Assembly (NCBI GenBank): GCA_934278995.1
Contig: CAKQWM010000002.1
Coordinates: 1 to 64,000 of the forward strand
Direction: 5' to 3'
Source of the DNA: an uncultured Clostridia bacterium
GTDB lineage: Bacteria; Bacillota; Clostridia; Christensenellales; Borkfalkiaceae
DNA: 64,000 nt
A program made the translations under genes and the position numbers. Shown here one piece after another: positions 34,293-42,140 of the stretch. The notes under the pieces were generated by a model. That model was not told the DNA's origin. It saw nothing but the letters and a program-made list of their open reading frames with translations, and did no database searches. How positions within the stretch are numbered: the first letter of the stretch is position 1; each line of letters starts with the position of its first letter.

Positions 34293-34581
34293 GGATTCCA
34301 ATCATTATCACTAATTATTTTTGCGGGAATAAATCGGTTTTTGCTGTGTTAAACTCCCATCACCGTACCATAGTACGCTTTCGGTCGTTTGCCTTGCAAA
34401 AACTTTAACCTAAAGAGGCGATTTCTTCGCCGCAAAAATGCTTCGCACCGAAAAGAGCGTATTTTTAGATGATTTTTCGTGAGCGTAAGGGATGCCGCAT
34501 AGTCGTACTGCGACCGAGCGGTCACGGAAAAGGGCTGAAAAGTCGCCTTTTCGGTAAGAAGTAGATGACGAATGGAATCCC
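34292..34581. mobile_element. MITE-like element, full-length copy (290 bp)
   Basis: Terminal inverted repeats of 18 bases match at 15 positions: GGGATTCCAATCATTATC at the left, and the complement GGGATTCCATTCGTCATC at the right. A second, shorter copy lies at 60598-60780 and a right-end fragment at 54712-54770. No protein-coding frame is supported inside. The interior contains several small hairpins. A typical target-site duplication is not obvious. Confidence 0.75.
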
Positions 34582-34667
34582 TAACAAAATTTATAATTGA
34601 ATTACCGCAAAAAAATCAAAAAACGCGACGTTGGCTCGCGTTTTTAATATGGTTTCAGGAGATAAAA

Positions 34668-35225
34668 ATGAGTAAAACACTTAAAACGATTCAAACGTTA
34701 GCAAAAATCGCGCGTATTTTATGTACGATAGTATTCGTTTGCTCTATAATAGGCGTCGCGGGATGCTTTATCGGAGTAATCGGTTTAAGCCTCGGCGAAG
34801 CCCTGGTAAAGGCGTCGGGGCAAAATTTATCCGAACTTGTTTATCAAAGTACGGGTATGACGACGGAAACTTTTTACGCCGTTATGGCTTGCAGTGCCGT
34901 AATATGCGCAGGCGAGATAGCGATAGCGAAATTTGCCGAAATATATTTTAAAAACGAACTCGAAGCGGGAAGCCCGTTTACTTTCGACGGCGCGAAAGAA
35001 ATGATGCGTCTCGGCATTATTACGGCGGCGGTATCTTTAGGCACCGCTATAATTGCAAGCATCGTTTACGGAGTGATAAAAGCGGTGAACGCTAACGTCG
35101 GCGAATACGATATCGACAACGCTTCAAACTTTTTTACGGGCATAGCGTTTATTATAATTTCGCTTTTATGTAAACACGGCGCCGAAATATCCGCTCAAAA
35201 AATCGAAAACGAAGTCAGGGAATAA
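34668..35225 (+). CDS. Four-span membrane protein, DUF2975-like
   Basis: A 185-residue protein with about four membrane segments and a central loop (FKNELEAGSPFTFDGAKEMMRLG) characteristic of DUF2975-type membrane proteins. ATG 34668 is chosen because AGGAG lies just upstream; an earlier in-frame ATG lies within the MITE end. A hairpin AAACGCGACGTTGGCTCGCGTTT (34618-34645) precedes the gene and may act as a terminator or attenuator. No HTH partner gene adjoins it, unlike many family members. Confidence 0.6.
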   Translation: MSKTLKTIQTLAKIARILCTIVFVCSIIGVAGCFIGVIGLSLGEALVKASGQNLSELVYQSTGMTTETFYAVMACSAVICAGEIAIAKFAEIYFKNELEAGSPFTFDGAKEMMRLGIITAAVSLGTAIIASIVYGVIKAVNANVGEYDIDNASNFFTGIAFIIISLLCKHGAEISAQKIENEVRE

Positions 35226-35251
35226 AGCGGTTTTAAAAAACCACGCAAAAA

Positions 35252-35320
35252 AATAATCGTCGCGTAAAGAGACGATTATTTACAAAAAAAACCTCTCGCC
35301 GATAAGCGCGAGAGGCTTTT
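35252..35320 (+). terminator. Double hairpin terminator
   Basis: The first hairpin is AATAATCGTC/GACGATTATT (35252-35280). The second is CCTCTCGC/GCGAGAGG (35292-35315) followed by TTTT. They separate convergent genes and are followed by a CTATAG-type motif at 35328-35348. Confidence 0.85.
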
Positions 35321-35355
35321 GTTTATAGGGCTATAAGCCCGTTATCGACTTAAAT

Positions 35356-35397
35356 TTAATACCGTTACGCTTCGTTTTAATACCGTTACGCTTCGTT
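35356..35397 (-). repeat. Tandem duplication of the BspA-like gene end
   Basis: An exact 21-bp unit occurs twice (35356-35376, 35377-35397). The right unit contains the last two codons and stop of the minus-strand gene. The period is a multiple of three, so read-through would meet further in-frame TAA codons. Confidence 0.9.
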
Positions 35398-37131
35398 CCA
35401 AGGCGTAGGCACACCGTCAACGTATCGCCATGAAAGGTAACTTTCGGTTGAATTTTCCGAATAAAAGTAGCGCTTTGCTTTTGTGTAAACTTCTTTAAGT
35501 TTAGTATCTATTACGTTGCCGTTCGGGTCAACTTCGATTTCTTCTATCGCTTCGTATTCCTCGGGCGAACAATTTAAGAAAATCGACTTGCATCCCGCTG
35601 AGTATGCGACGAAAGAATGGTTTAACTTTTTCAAGGATTTCGGAAGTACGACGTAGTTTAATTTATAGCATTGCGCGAAAGCGGCGTATTCTATTTCGGT
35701 TACGCCTTCCGGAATAACGACGGAAACGAGATTTTGGCAGTAAAAGAAAGTAAGTGAAGCGATTTTTGTCAGTTTAGAGGATAATTTTACGGAAGTTAAC
35801 GCTTTGTTTTCCATAAAACTCATCGAACCTATCGAAGTAACGCTGTCGGGAAGGGTTATTTCCGTCAGTTTTGAACAATATGAGAAAGCGCTTTCTCCTA
35901 TAGTCGTTACGCCTTCCGGGATAACTACGGTTTCTAAGCCCGAGCAATACGAGAAAGTTCCTTTGCCGATTTTTTCAACGGTTTCCGGTATTTTGATTTC
36001 GGTAATCGCTGCGCATTTATAAAAGGTATAATCGCTCAGGATTTTAGTTCCTTCCGAAATTTTTACCGCTTCGAGCGCCGCGCAACCGTAGAAAATTCCT
36101 TCGCCCAAAAATTCTACGTCGTGGGTATAATCGAGGGTTTTTAGTTTAGTACAATTATAAAAAGCCCCGCTTGCAAATTTAGTTACCGTTTCAGGTACTG
36201 TGTATTCGGTTATTTCTTTGTTTTTAGCAGAGTATAAAAGGTTTCCCATAACGATGACGTCGTCAACCGCATTGGTAACCATCGGCGTTTTGTCGAACGC
36301 GTTTAAACCGAAATATCTAAGATCAGAAGAAAGTTCGACCTTTGTAAGAGATTGACATCCGTCGAAAGCCTGAGTGCCTATCGAAGTTACGTTCCGAAGA
36401 TTTATGTTCTGAAGCCTCGTACACGTATAAAAAGCCGCGTTTCCTATTTCGGTAACCGTTTCGGGAAGTTGAATATCTCTTATAACCGTACAGTATGAAA
36501 AAGCAAAATCGCCGATCTTTTTAAGGTATTTGGGGAATCTGAAACTCGTGGTAACGTTATTGCAACCGACGCCCGTCGAAGGGTTGACTACTCCGCCGGC
36601 GTTTGTGAAAAAGGCGTTTGCGGCAATTTCTTCTACGGGAAGCCCGTTATAAAAATCGGGCATTACGATTTTTCCTACAAGCGACTCTTTATCCATGGCG
36701 TAACTCGAAACCGAGTAATGGGTTTCGTCTTCGGAAAGTTGAAAAACCAAAACGTCCGAAACCTTTTCGGCAAACAGTACGGGCTTGTTTTCATCGGAGT
36801 CCCTCGTGGTAAAACCGTTTCCGACTGCTTTAACGTAAACTCTCGAATAAGTGCCTTCGGTCATAAGTTCGGTTGCGTTGACGGAGGGCGTTTTTGATTC
36901 CGCCTTTTTTCCGTTAACGGTTATCGAATATTTTTCGGCGCCTGAAACGGCGTCCCAATAAAGCATGTATTCCGTTCCGCTTCTCCTGTGATTTATTTCG
37001 ATTCTTACGTTAAGAGGCATTTCGAGTTTTTTGGCAAGAGAACCGTTTTTGCAGGAAGATAAAGCAAAACATAAAGAGCATAGCGCCGTAAGCGCAAATA
37101 TTAAGATAAGAAATTTTCTGAAATTTTTCAT
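35386..37131 (-). CDS. BspA-like leucine-rich repeat lipoprotein
   Basis: A 581-residue surface lipoprotein with lipobox LSSC (Cys27). After an N-terminal domain of ~100 residues that looks Ig/FN3-like (NVRIEINHRRSGTEYMLYWDAVSGAEKYSI) come about a dozen LRR_5 repeats of the BspA type (phrases such as IPETVEKIGKGTFSYCSGLETV and LPDSVTSIGSMSFMENKAL). Such proteins usually mediate adhesion. The start is placed at 37131, giving a normal signal peptide; an upstream in-frame extension would bury it. The gene end is tandemly duplicated. Confidence 0.88.
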   Translation of the reverse strand: MKNFRKFLILIFALTALCSLCFALSSCKNGSLAKKLEMPLNVRIEINHRRSGTEYMLYWDAVSGAEKYSITVNGKKAESKTPSVNATELMTEGTYSRVYVKAVGNGFTTRDSDENKPVLFAEKVSDVLVFQLSEDETHYSVSSYAMDKESLVGKIVMPDFYNGLPVEEIAANAFFTNAGGVVNPSTGVGCNNVTTSFRFPKYLKKIGDFAFSYCTVIRDIQLPETVTEIGNAAFYTCTRLQNINLRNVTSIGTQAFDGCQSLTKVELSSDLRYFGLNAFDKTPMVTNAVDDVIVMGNLLYSAKNKEITEYTVPETVTKFASGAFYNCTKLKTLDYTHDVEFLGEGIFYGCAALEAVKISEGTKILSDYTFYKCAAITEIKIPETVEKIGKGTFSYCSGLETVVIPEGVTTIGESAFSYCSKLTEITLPDSVTSIGSMSFMENKALTSVKLSSKLTKIASLTFFYCQNLVSVVIPEGVTEIEYAAFAQCYKLNYVVLPKSLKKLNHSFVAYSAGCKSIFLNCSPEEYEAIEEIEVDPNGNVIDTKLKEVYTKAKRYFYSENSTESYLSWRYVDGVPTPWNEA

Positions 37132-37365
37132 ATTTACGTCTCGTAATCGTTTATTAGTCGAGCGCGAAACGTCGCGTACGCGCGCGTTCACGCAGTTTTT
37201 TATATAAAACATACATATTATAACACAGTAATTTTAAATTTGCAAACACTTGTTTGCGTTTATAGTACACTTTAAGCAGATAATAAAAATTTTTACAAAA
37301 AAACGGACGCTTGCGCTTGTCTTTTTGATCGGATAGTTATAAAATGCAAGCACAAAAATAAAAAG

Positions 37366-37731
37366 TTGTTTAAAAATAAGAAGTCGTTTAAATTTTACGA
37401 GAAAAAAATTTCGGTTCTTAAACGTGGCTTTATTCTTTTGCCGGTTCTGATTATCGCAACTTATGACGAAAACCAAAACCCCGACGCCATGCACGCCGAC
37501 TTGAGAGGGATAACGGATGACGCCAAAACAGGTATTTGTTTAACAAAAATCCGCAAAACAACTCAAAATATCCTTTTAAACAAAGCGTTTACCGTAAGCA
37601 TTGCGGACGCGCGCCACGTTCCCAAAGCCGATTACGTCGGTATCGTTTTTCAAAACGACGATCCGGTTAATTTAGAATATATAGAACTCGGTCGCGTCGA
37701 AGTAAAGCCTTTACGGACGGCAAAAAACTGA
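37366..37731 (+). pseudogene. Truncated flavin-reductase/flavoredoxin gene
   Basis: A 121-codon frame with recognisable flavoredoxin-like N-terminal half: PVLIIATYDENQNPDAM, DDAKTGICL, RKTTQNILLNKAFTVSIADA and ADYVGIV. Intact relatives are about 180-210 residues and continue well beyond this point. Here the flavin-binding WGGI/AWGG segment is altered to ADLRGI, the middle is shortened, and the rest is gone. It has no convincing ribosome site. Probably a decaying gene. Confidence 0.65.
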
Positions 37732-37786
37732 AACAGTATAGCGTAAAAACCACGCTATAAGCCGATTATCGCCATATTAACGCAAT

Positions 37787-37819
37787 AAAAGCCCCGCTTT
37801 AATTTTTTAAAGCGGGGCA
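37787..37819. terminator. Bidirectional terminator
   Basis: GCCCCGCTTTA and TAAAGCGGGGC arms (37791-37818) around a six-base loop, with an A-rich and T-rich surround. It serves the convergent flavoredoxin remnant and RsgI-like gene. Confidence 0.88.
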
Positions 37820-37845
37820 AATATTATACGGGAGAAAGATGAAGT

Positions 37846-39021
37846 TTAGCCTTCGGTTTTTTCGTTTGAAGGCGTCAGCGCCGTCCAGTAATTGTTGTTG
37901 ATGTAAATAAGATTTTCTTTATTGAAAGCGTCTTCAAAGTTCTTTTTGGTTTCCTCGATTGCTTTATCGATGGTTTTTTGAAGATCCTTAACGGTTATAT
38001 TAAGAGATTTTACAATCGTATCGATAGCGGCTTTAGCGATAGTCAAAGTAGATTCAAACGCTTCGTTTGCGGTATCGATAGACGCCTTTGCAAATTCTTT
38101 GGCTGATTTTAAAAGTTGCATAGCCGACTGATAAGCGGTATCCAAAGCCTGTAAAGTTTCTTCGGTTGCGCCTTGAAGTCTTGCTTCTAAAAGTTCTTTT
38201 TTAGCGGCGATGACTTCCTGCATCTTTACGTAGTATTCGCTCGTTTTATCGAGAAGTTTCGTTTTATATATTTCTTTGTAATGGTTAATGGCGTCAAGGA
38301 CGTTTTTCAGTTGTTGCTGTGCAGCCGTAAGAGCAGCCGAAACAACGCCTAAAGTATCTTGCGCCTTTACCGCTTCGATGTAAGCGTCGAGTTGGGCTTT
38401 TCTTATTTCGAGCGCGCGTTCCGCGTAGTAGTAATCTTTAAGTTCCTGACTTAACAGATCTTCGGTTTCCTTTCTCGACTGTTCTAAAAGTTTCAAAAGT
38501 TCAGCCTGAGTTTTTGCTTTTATGTTTTCGGGATCGAGTTCACGCATGCAGTCCCCGACTAATTTTTCGAGATCTTCTTTGGTGATCGTGCCGAAATTGA
38601 ATTTAACGTCGATATCCGTATCGGGAAGTTTTTCGATGTATTCCTTTGCTTTTTTGGTTACTTCGTCGTAAATTTTTTGCGCGTCTTCGCCGGAGATCGA
38701 AATCTTAACGTTGTTTTTACCGGCGTTTACTTCGCCTTCAAGCAAAAACCCGTCTTCAACCGATATTTTTAAGAAAGCGTTAACGGCTTCGTCGGCTGTT
38801 TTACCGATAAATTCGGCTTTGGCGATAACGTAGTTACCTTCGTCGTTTATCGCGTTGACGGAAATAACTTTGTTGTTTGCGTCGAGAAGAAACTCTACCT
38901 GAGGGTTAAGTTCCACCGTCATAACCTTAGATTCTTTGTCACCGTTCGAGCAGGCGGTAAGAGGAAGGCAAACGGCAAAAGCCATAACCAAAGTGAGTAA
39001 AAGTGCGATGATTTTTTTCAT
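37846..39021 (-). CDS. RsgI-like lipoprotein with long coiled coil
   Basis: A 391-residue lipoprotein (lipobox LTAC, Cys24). Residues ~33-130 resemble the extracellular region after the membrane span of RsgI anti-sigma factors (VMTVELNPQVEFLLDANNKVISVNAIN). Residues ~165-375 are long amphipathic helices consistent with a coiled coil (many Ala, Glu, Lys). The cytoplasmic anti-sigma domain, the membrane span and a SigI partner gene are absent. GAGGT precedes the ATG. It is a surface protein; sensing or binding is only inferred. Confidence 0.7.
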   Translation of the reverse strand: MKKIIALLLTLVMAFAVCLPLTACSNGDKESKVMTVELNPQVEFLLDANNKVISVNAINDEGNYVIAKAEFIGKTADEAVNAFLKISVEDGFLLEGEVNAGKNNVKISISGEDAQKIYDEVTKKAKEYIEKLPDTDIDVKFNFGTITKEDLEKLVGDCMRELDPENIKAKTQAELLKLLEQSRKETEDLLSQELKDYYYAERALEIRKAQLDAYIEAVKAQDTLGVVSAALTAAQQQLKNVLDAINHYKEIYKTKLLDKTSEYYVKMQEVIAAKKELLEARLQGATEETLQALDTAYQSAMQLLKSAKEFAKASIDTANEAFESTLTIAKAAIDTIVKSLNITVKDLQKTIDKAIEETKKNFEDAFNKENLIYINNNYWTALTPSNEKTEG

Positions 39022-39357
39022 ATAGGTTACCTCGTTTATAATATTTGTTTTTGGGCGGAAGATTTTGTTACGTCGCTTCCGTTCTTTCGCTTTATATATA
39101 CCCGAGAAGCCTTTGGCGTTTGAAAAAACGCAAAAAAAATCGCAATTTCAACACAATTTTTAAAGTGTAAAAATTATCGCTTTACGGGGGCGACGGCGTT
39201 TTTGGCGACGTATAAATTAAGGAAATGCGCGCGGGAGCGACCTTATGAAAAACTTAAAAGAAGAAATTAAAAAGTCTTAAAAAGAAAATTAAAAAGTCTT
39301 AAAAACGTAACCGTTCGTCGGAAAATTCACGCGGATAGTTTTTAATCGGAAAAGACG
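39022..39357. other. Gap with a micro-frame and duplicated end
   Basis: No established gene. At 39245-39280 an 11-codon frame (MKNLKEEIKKS) has a GGGAGC-like site in front. Its end, including the stop, is repeated with a 22-base period (39263-39284 and 39284-39305). It may be the remains of a deleted gene or a chance frame. Confidence 0.4.
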
Positions 39358-39386
39358 TTGACTAACGCGCCGGTTTGATGTACAAT
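39358..39386 (+). promoter_or_regulatory. GH2 gene promoter
   Basis: TTGACT (39358-39363), a 17-base spacer and TACAAT (39381-39386). Confidence 0.82.
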
Positions 39387-39410
39387 GTCAGTGAATAAAA
39401 AAGGTGAGTT

Positions 39411-41165
39411 ATGATATTTAAACCTAAGTTCGACGCCGAAGGCGTTTTAAGCGAGTACCCGAGACCGCAAAAAAGAAGAAAAAGTTATTTTACTCTTAAC
39501 GGAGAATGGGATTACAAGTTTTCCTTAAAAGAGAGTTTTGAAACCTGTTTCGACGGAAAAATTATCGTGCCGTATTGTCCCGAAAGCGATTTGTCGGGAG
39601 TAAAAAGACAACTTAAAGCCGACGAAGTGTTGCACCTGAAAAAGACCTTCGCTTTGCCGGAAGGTTTTAATAAGGGCAGAGTTTTTTTATACGTCGGCGC
39701 GTGCGATCAGACGTGCAAAGTTTACCTTAACGGGGAATTTTTATATGAAAATCGGGACGGCTATACCGCTTTTACGGTTGAACTTACAAATATAACCGAC
39801 GGGCAAAACGTTCTTTACGTTACGGTAAAAGACAACGCCGACAGCGACGTTTACGGCAGAGGAAAACAAAAATATAAACGCGGCGGTATCTGGTACACCG
39901 CGATAAGCGGTATCTGGAAGTCCTGCTTTTTGGAAAGCACGCCCGACTTTTATTGTAAAGATTTTACTTTCGATATCGATTACGATAATAAACTTCTTAC
40001 CGTTTCGTGCGATCTAAATTATCCCGAAAAGTCAGCCTATGTGTCGATTATCGATGAAAATAAAGAAGTTTCGGGCGGTTTTTCGGTAAACGGAAAGATA
40101 ACTTTCGACGTTAAGAATTTAAAAGAGTGGTCGCCGGAACACCCCGAACTATACGTCGTAAAAATAGTCGCCGGCGACGACGAAATAGAAAGTTACGTCG
40201 GTATAAGAAAGTTTTCCAAAATAAAAATAAAAGATAAATGGTATTTTGCCGTCAATAATAAGCCCGTATTTTTCAGCGGACTTCTCGATCAAGGTTACTA
40301 TTACGGCGGTATCTATACCCCAAAGTCTAATTTAAGCATGTTCGACGAACTTTCAAATCTTAAGAAAATGGGGTTTAACATGCTCAGAAAGCATATTAAA
40401 GTCGAGTCCGCGCTCTGGTATCATTATTGCGATCTTTTAGGCATAGCGGTTTTTCAGGATATGATAAACGGGGGCAAGCCCTATAAGTTTTTAAGGATTA
40501 TTCTGGCGCCGTTTCTGAATTTACGGCTTAACGACAAAAATTATAAATCGATGGGAAGGGATAACGAAGAATCGAGAAATCAATACGTTTACGAAGCAAA
40601 GCGTATGATGGACGAACTTAAAAACGTAACTTCGCTTTACCTTTATACTCCCTTTAACGAAGGATGGGGGCAGTTCGATTCGGTGGAAAATTATCGGAGA
40701 TTTTCCTCCGAGGACGGCTCCCGACTGTTCGATCACGCAAGCGGCTGGCAGGATAACGGCGAAGGCGATACTTTGAGTAAACATATATATTTCCGAAAAC
40801 TCAAAATGAAAAACGACGGAAAAAGGGTGTTGTTTTTATCGGAGTTCGGCGGGTATTCTCTGTACGTTAAAGGACACGCGTTTTCCGATAAAAAGTTCGG
40901 CTATAAGTCGTTTAACGGACAAAAGCAATTTGAAAAAGCGCTTAAAAATCTTTATCTTAAAGAGGTTTTGGACATGATAAAAAAGCAAGGGCTTTCCGGC
41001 ATTTGCTATACTCAGGTAAGCGACGTCGAGGACGAAACGAACGGACTATATACCTACGACGGAATTTTAAAAATAAACCCCGCCGTTATGCTTGAACTCA
41101 ACGAAAAACTATATAAAGCGTTTTTTGAAACGCTAAACGAACAAATTGAGCAAATAAACGAATAG
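39411..41165 (+). CDS. Glycoside hydrolase family 2 (beta-galactosidase/glucuronidase type)
   Basis: A 584-residue GH2 enzyme. The N-terminal sugar-binding jelly roll includes FLYVGACDQTCKVYLNGEFL and the GRGKQKYKRGGIWYTAISGIWKSCFLE segment. An Ig-like domain follows, and then the TIM barrel with acid/base Glu in YTPFNEGWGQFD and nucleophile Glu in FLSEFGGYS. There is no signal peptide, so cytoplasmic. It is compact for GH2 (about 600 rather than 1000 residues). The exact sugar specificity cannot be read from sequence. Confidence 0.92.
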   Translation: MIFKPKFDAEGVLSEYPRPQKRRKSYFTLNGEWDYKFSLKESFETCFDGKIIVPYCPESDLSGVKRQLKADEVLHLKKTFALPEGFNKGRVFLYVGACDQTCKVYLNGEFLYENRDGYTAFTVELTNITDGQNVLYVTVKDNADSDVYGRGKQKYKRGGIWYTAISGIWKSCFLESTPDFYCKDFTFDIDYDNKLLTVSCDLNYPEKSAYVSIIDENKEVSGGFSVNGKITFDVKNLKEWSPEHPELYVVKIVAGDDEIESYVGIRKFSKIKIKDKWYFAVNNKPVFFSGLLDQGYYYGGIYTPKSNLSMFDELSNLKKMGFNMLRKHIKVESALWYHYCDLLGIAVFQDMINGGKPYKFLRIILAPFLNLRLNDKNYKSMGRDNEESRNQYVYEAKRMMDELKNVTSLYLYTPFNEGWGQFDSVENYRRFSSEDGSRLFDHASGWQDNGEGDTLSKHIYFRKLKMKNDGKRVLFLSEFGGYSLYVKGHAFSDKKFGYKSFNGQKQFEKALKNLYLKEVLDMIKKQGLSGICYTQVSDVEDETNGLYTYDGILKINPAVMLELNEKLYKAFFETLNEQIEQINE

Positions 41166-41171
41166 AGATAA

Positions 41172-41220
41172 CAAAAAAACCGCCTATAGGTCGATTATCG
41201 AATCTAAAGACGGTTTTTTT
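41172..41220. terminator. Bidirectional terminator with CTATAG motif in its loop
   Basis: AAAAAAACCG and CGGTTTTTTT arms enclose a loop that contains the motif GCCTATAGGTCGATTATCG (41182-41200). Confidence 0.8.
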
Positions 41221-41239
41221 GTATTATTCTTTTATAATT

Positions 41240-41947
41240 TTATACTCTTATATTTTCAAATACGAAATTTACGGCGTAAGTTTTCGCCTTTTTCAAATCT
41301 TCTTCGTTTCTTATAGTCCAGCAAATCAAAGGCAGTCCGTTCGTAACTTTTTTCGTTATAGGTAAATCGTTCACGCAGTAGTGTATGAAGTCGGGTTTAA
41401 CCAAAAAATTCAACGAAAGATTTCTGACGATATACCATTTCAAACCTTTTTTATCGTTACTCGAACCGAGTTGACCTCTGATAACGTCGGGGGCGAGTTT
41501 TTTTATTTTCAGCATAACGAAAGGATCGAAAGACTGAATAACGTATTCGCCTTTATAATCTTTCAGCGCGTCAATCGTAAGTTTTTCCACGCCTTTGTTA
41601 ATTTGTTGTTTGATTTCTATCAAAAGGGGTACTTTGCCGTTTACCGTTTCCAGAAACTCTTTGAAGGTAGGTATTTTCTCGTTTCCTATTCCGAGTTCTT
41701 TAATTTGCGCCGCGGTAAGAGTGCGGATATCTTTATCCATACCCGTCATACGCTTCATATTGTCGTCGTGGAAGCAAAAAAGTTCCCCGTCGGACGACAT
41801 CTGAATATCCATTTCGATAGGATAATCGTGTTCGACGGCGTTCCTGTAAGCCGAAAGAGAGTTTTCGGGAGCGTTTTCGTCCCATAAACCTCTGTGCGCG
41901 ATGGGGCGGGACAAAACCCAATCGGTCGAAAGTAATCTTGTTTTCAT
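41240..41947 (-). CDS. Glycerophosphodiester phosphodiesterase
   Basis: A 235-residue GDPD-family enzyme that splits glycerophosphodiesters into glycerol-3-phosphate and an alcohol. Visible motifs: AHRG followed by APENSLSA, metal ligands EMDIQMSSDGELFCFHDD, LIEIKQ and the late CWTIRNEED. There is no signal peptide, so cytoplasmic. AAGGAC precedes the ATG on the minus strand. It converges on the GH2 gene and is monocistronic. Confidence 0.94.
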   Translation of the reverse strand: MKTRLLSTDWVLSRPIAHRGLWDENAPENSLSAYRNAVEHDYPIEMDIQMSSDGELFCFHDDNMKRMTGMDKDIRTLTAAQIKELGIGNEKIPTFKEFLETVNGKVPLLIEIKQQINKGVEKLTIDALKDYKGEYVIQSFDPFVMLKIKKLAPDVIRGQLGSSNDKKGLKWYIVRNLSLNFLVKPDFIHYCVNDLPITKKVTNGLPLICWTIRNEEDLKKAKTYAVNFVFENIRV

Positions 41948-42082
41948 ATTAACGTCCTTTTACTTAAACACTCTTTAAATTATAACGCCTTAAAAAAAAC
42001 TTTGCAACTAAATAATACCGAAATTCGGAACGCGCCTTAAAATTCGTCGATAAAAATTCGGTAAAATATCACTCTTAATAAC

Positions 42083-42111
42083 TTGATTTAACTTATGAAA
42101 TACTATATACT
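42083..42111 (+). promoter_or_regulatory. lepA promoter
   Basis: TTGATT (42083-42088), a 17-base spacer and TATACT (42106-42111). Confidence 0.65.
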
Positions 42112-42140
42112 TATATCAAAGAAATTATAATAGGGACATT

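Noticed and set aside
42126..42131. TATAAT just before lepA as a -10 box
   Set aside because: It lies nine bases before the ATG, over the ribosome site; the pair at 42083-42111 is a better promoter.
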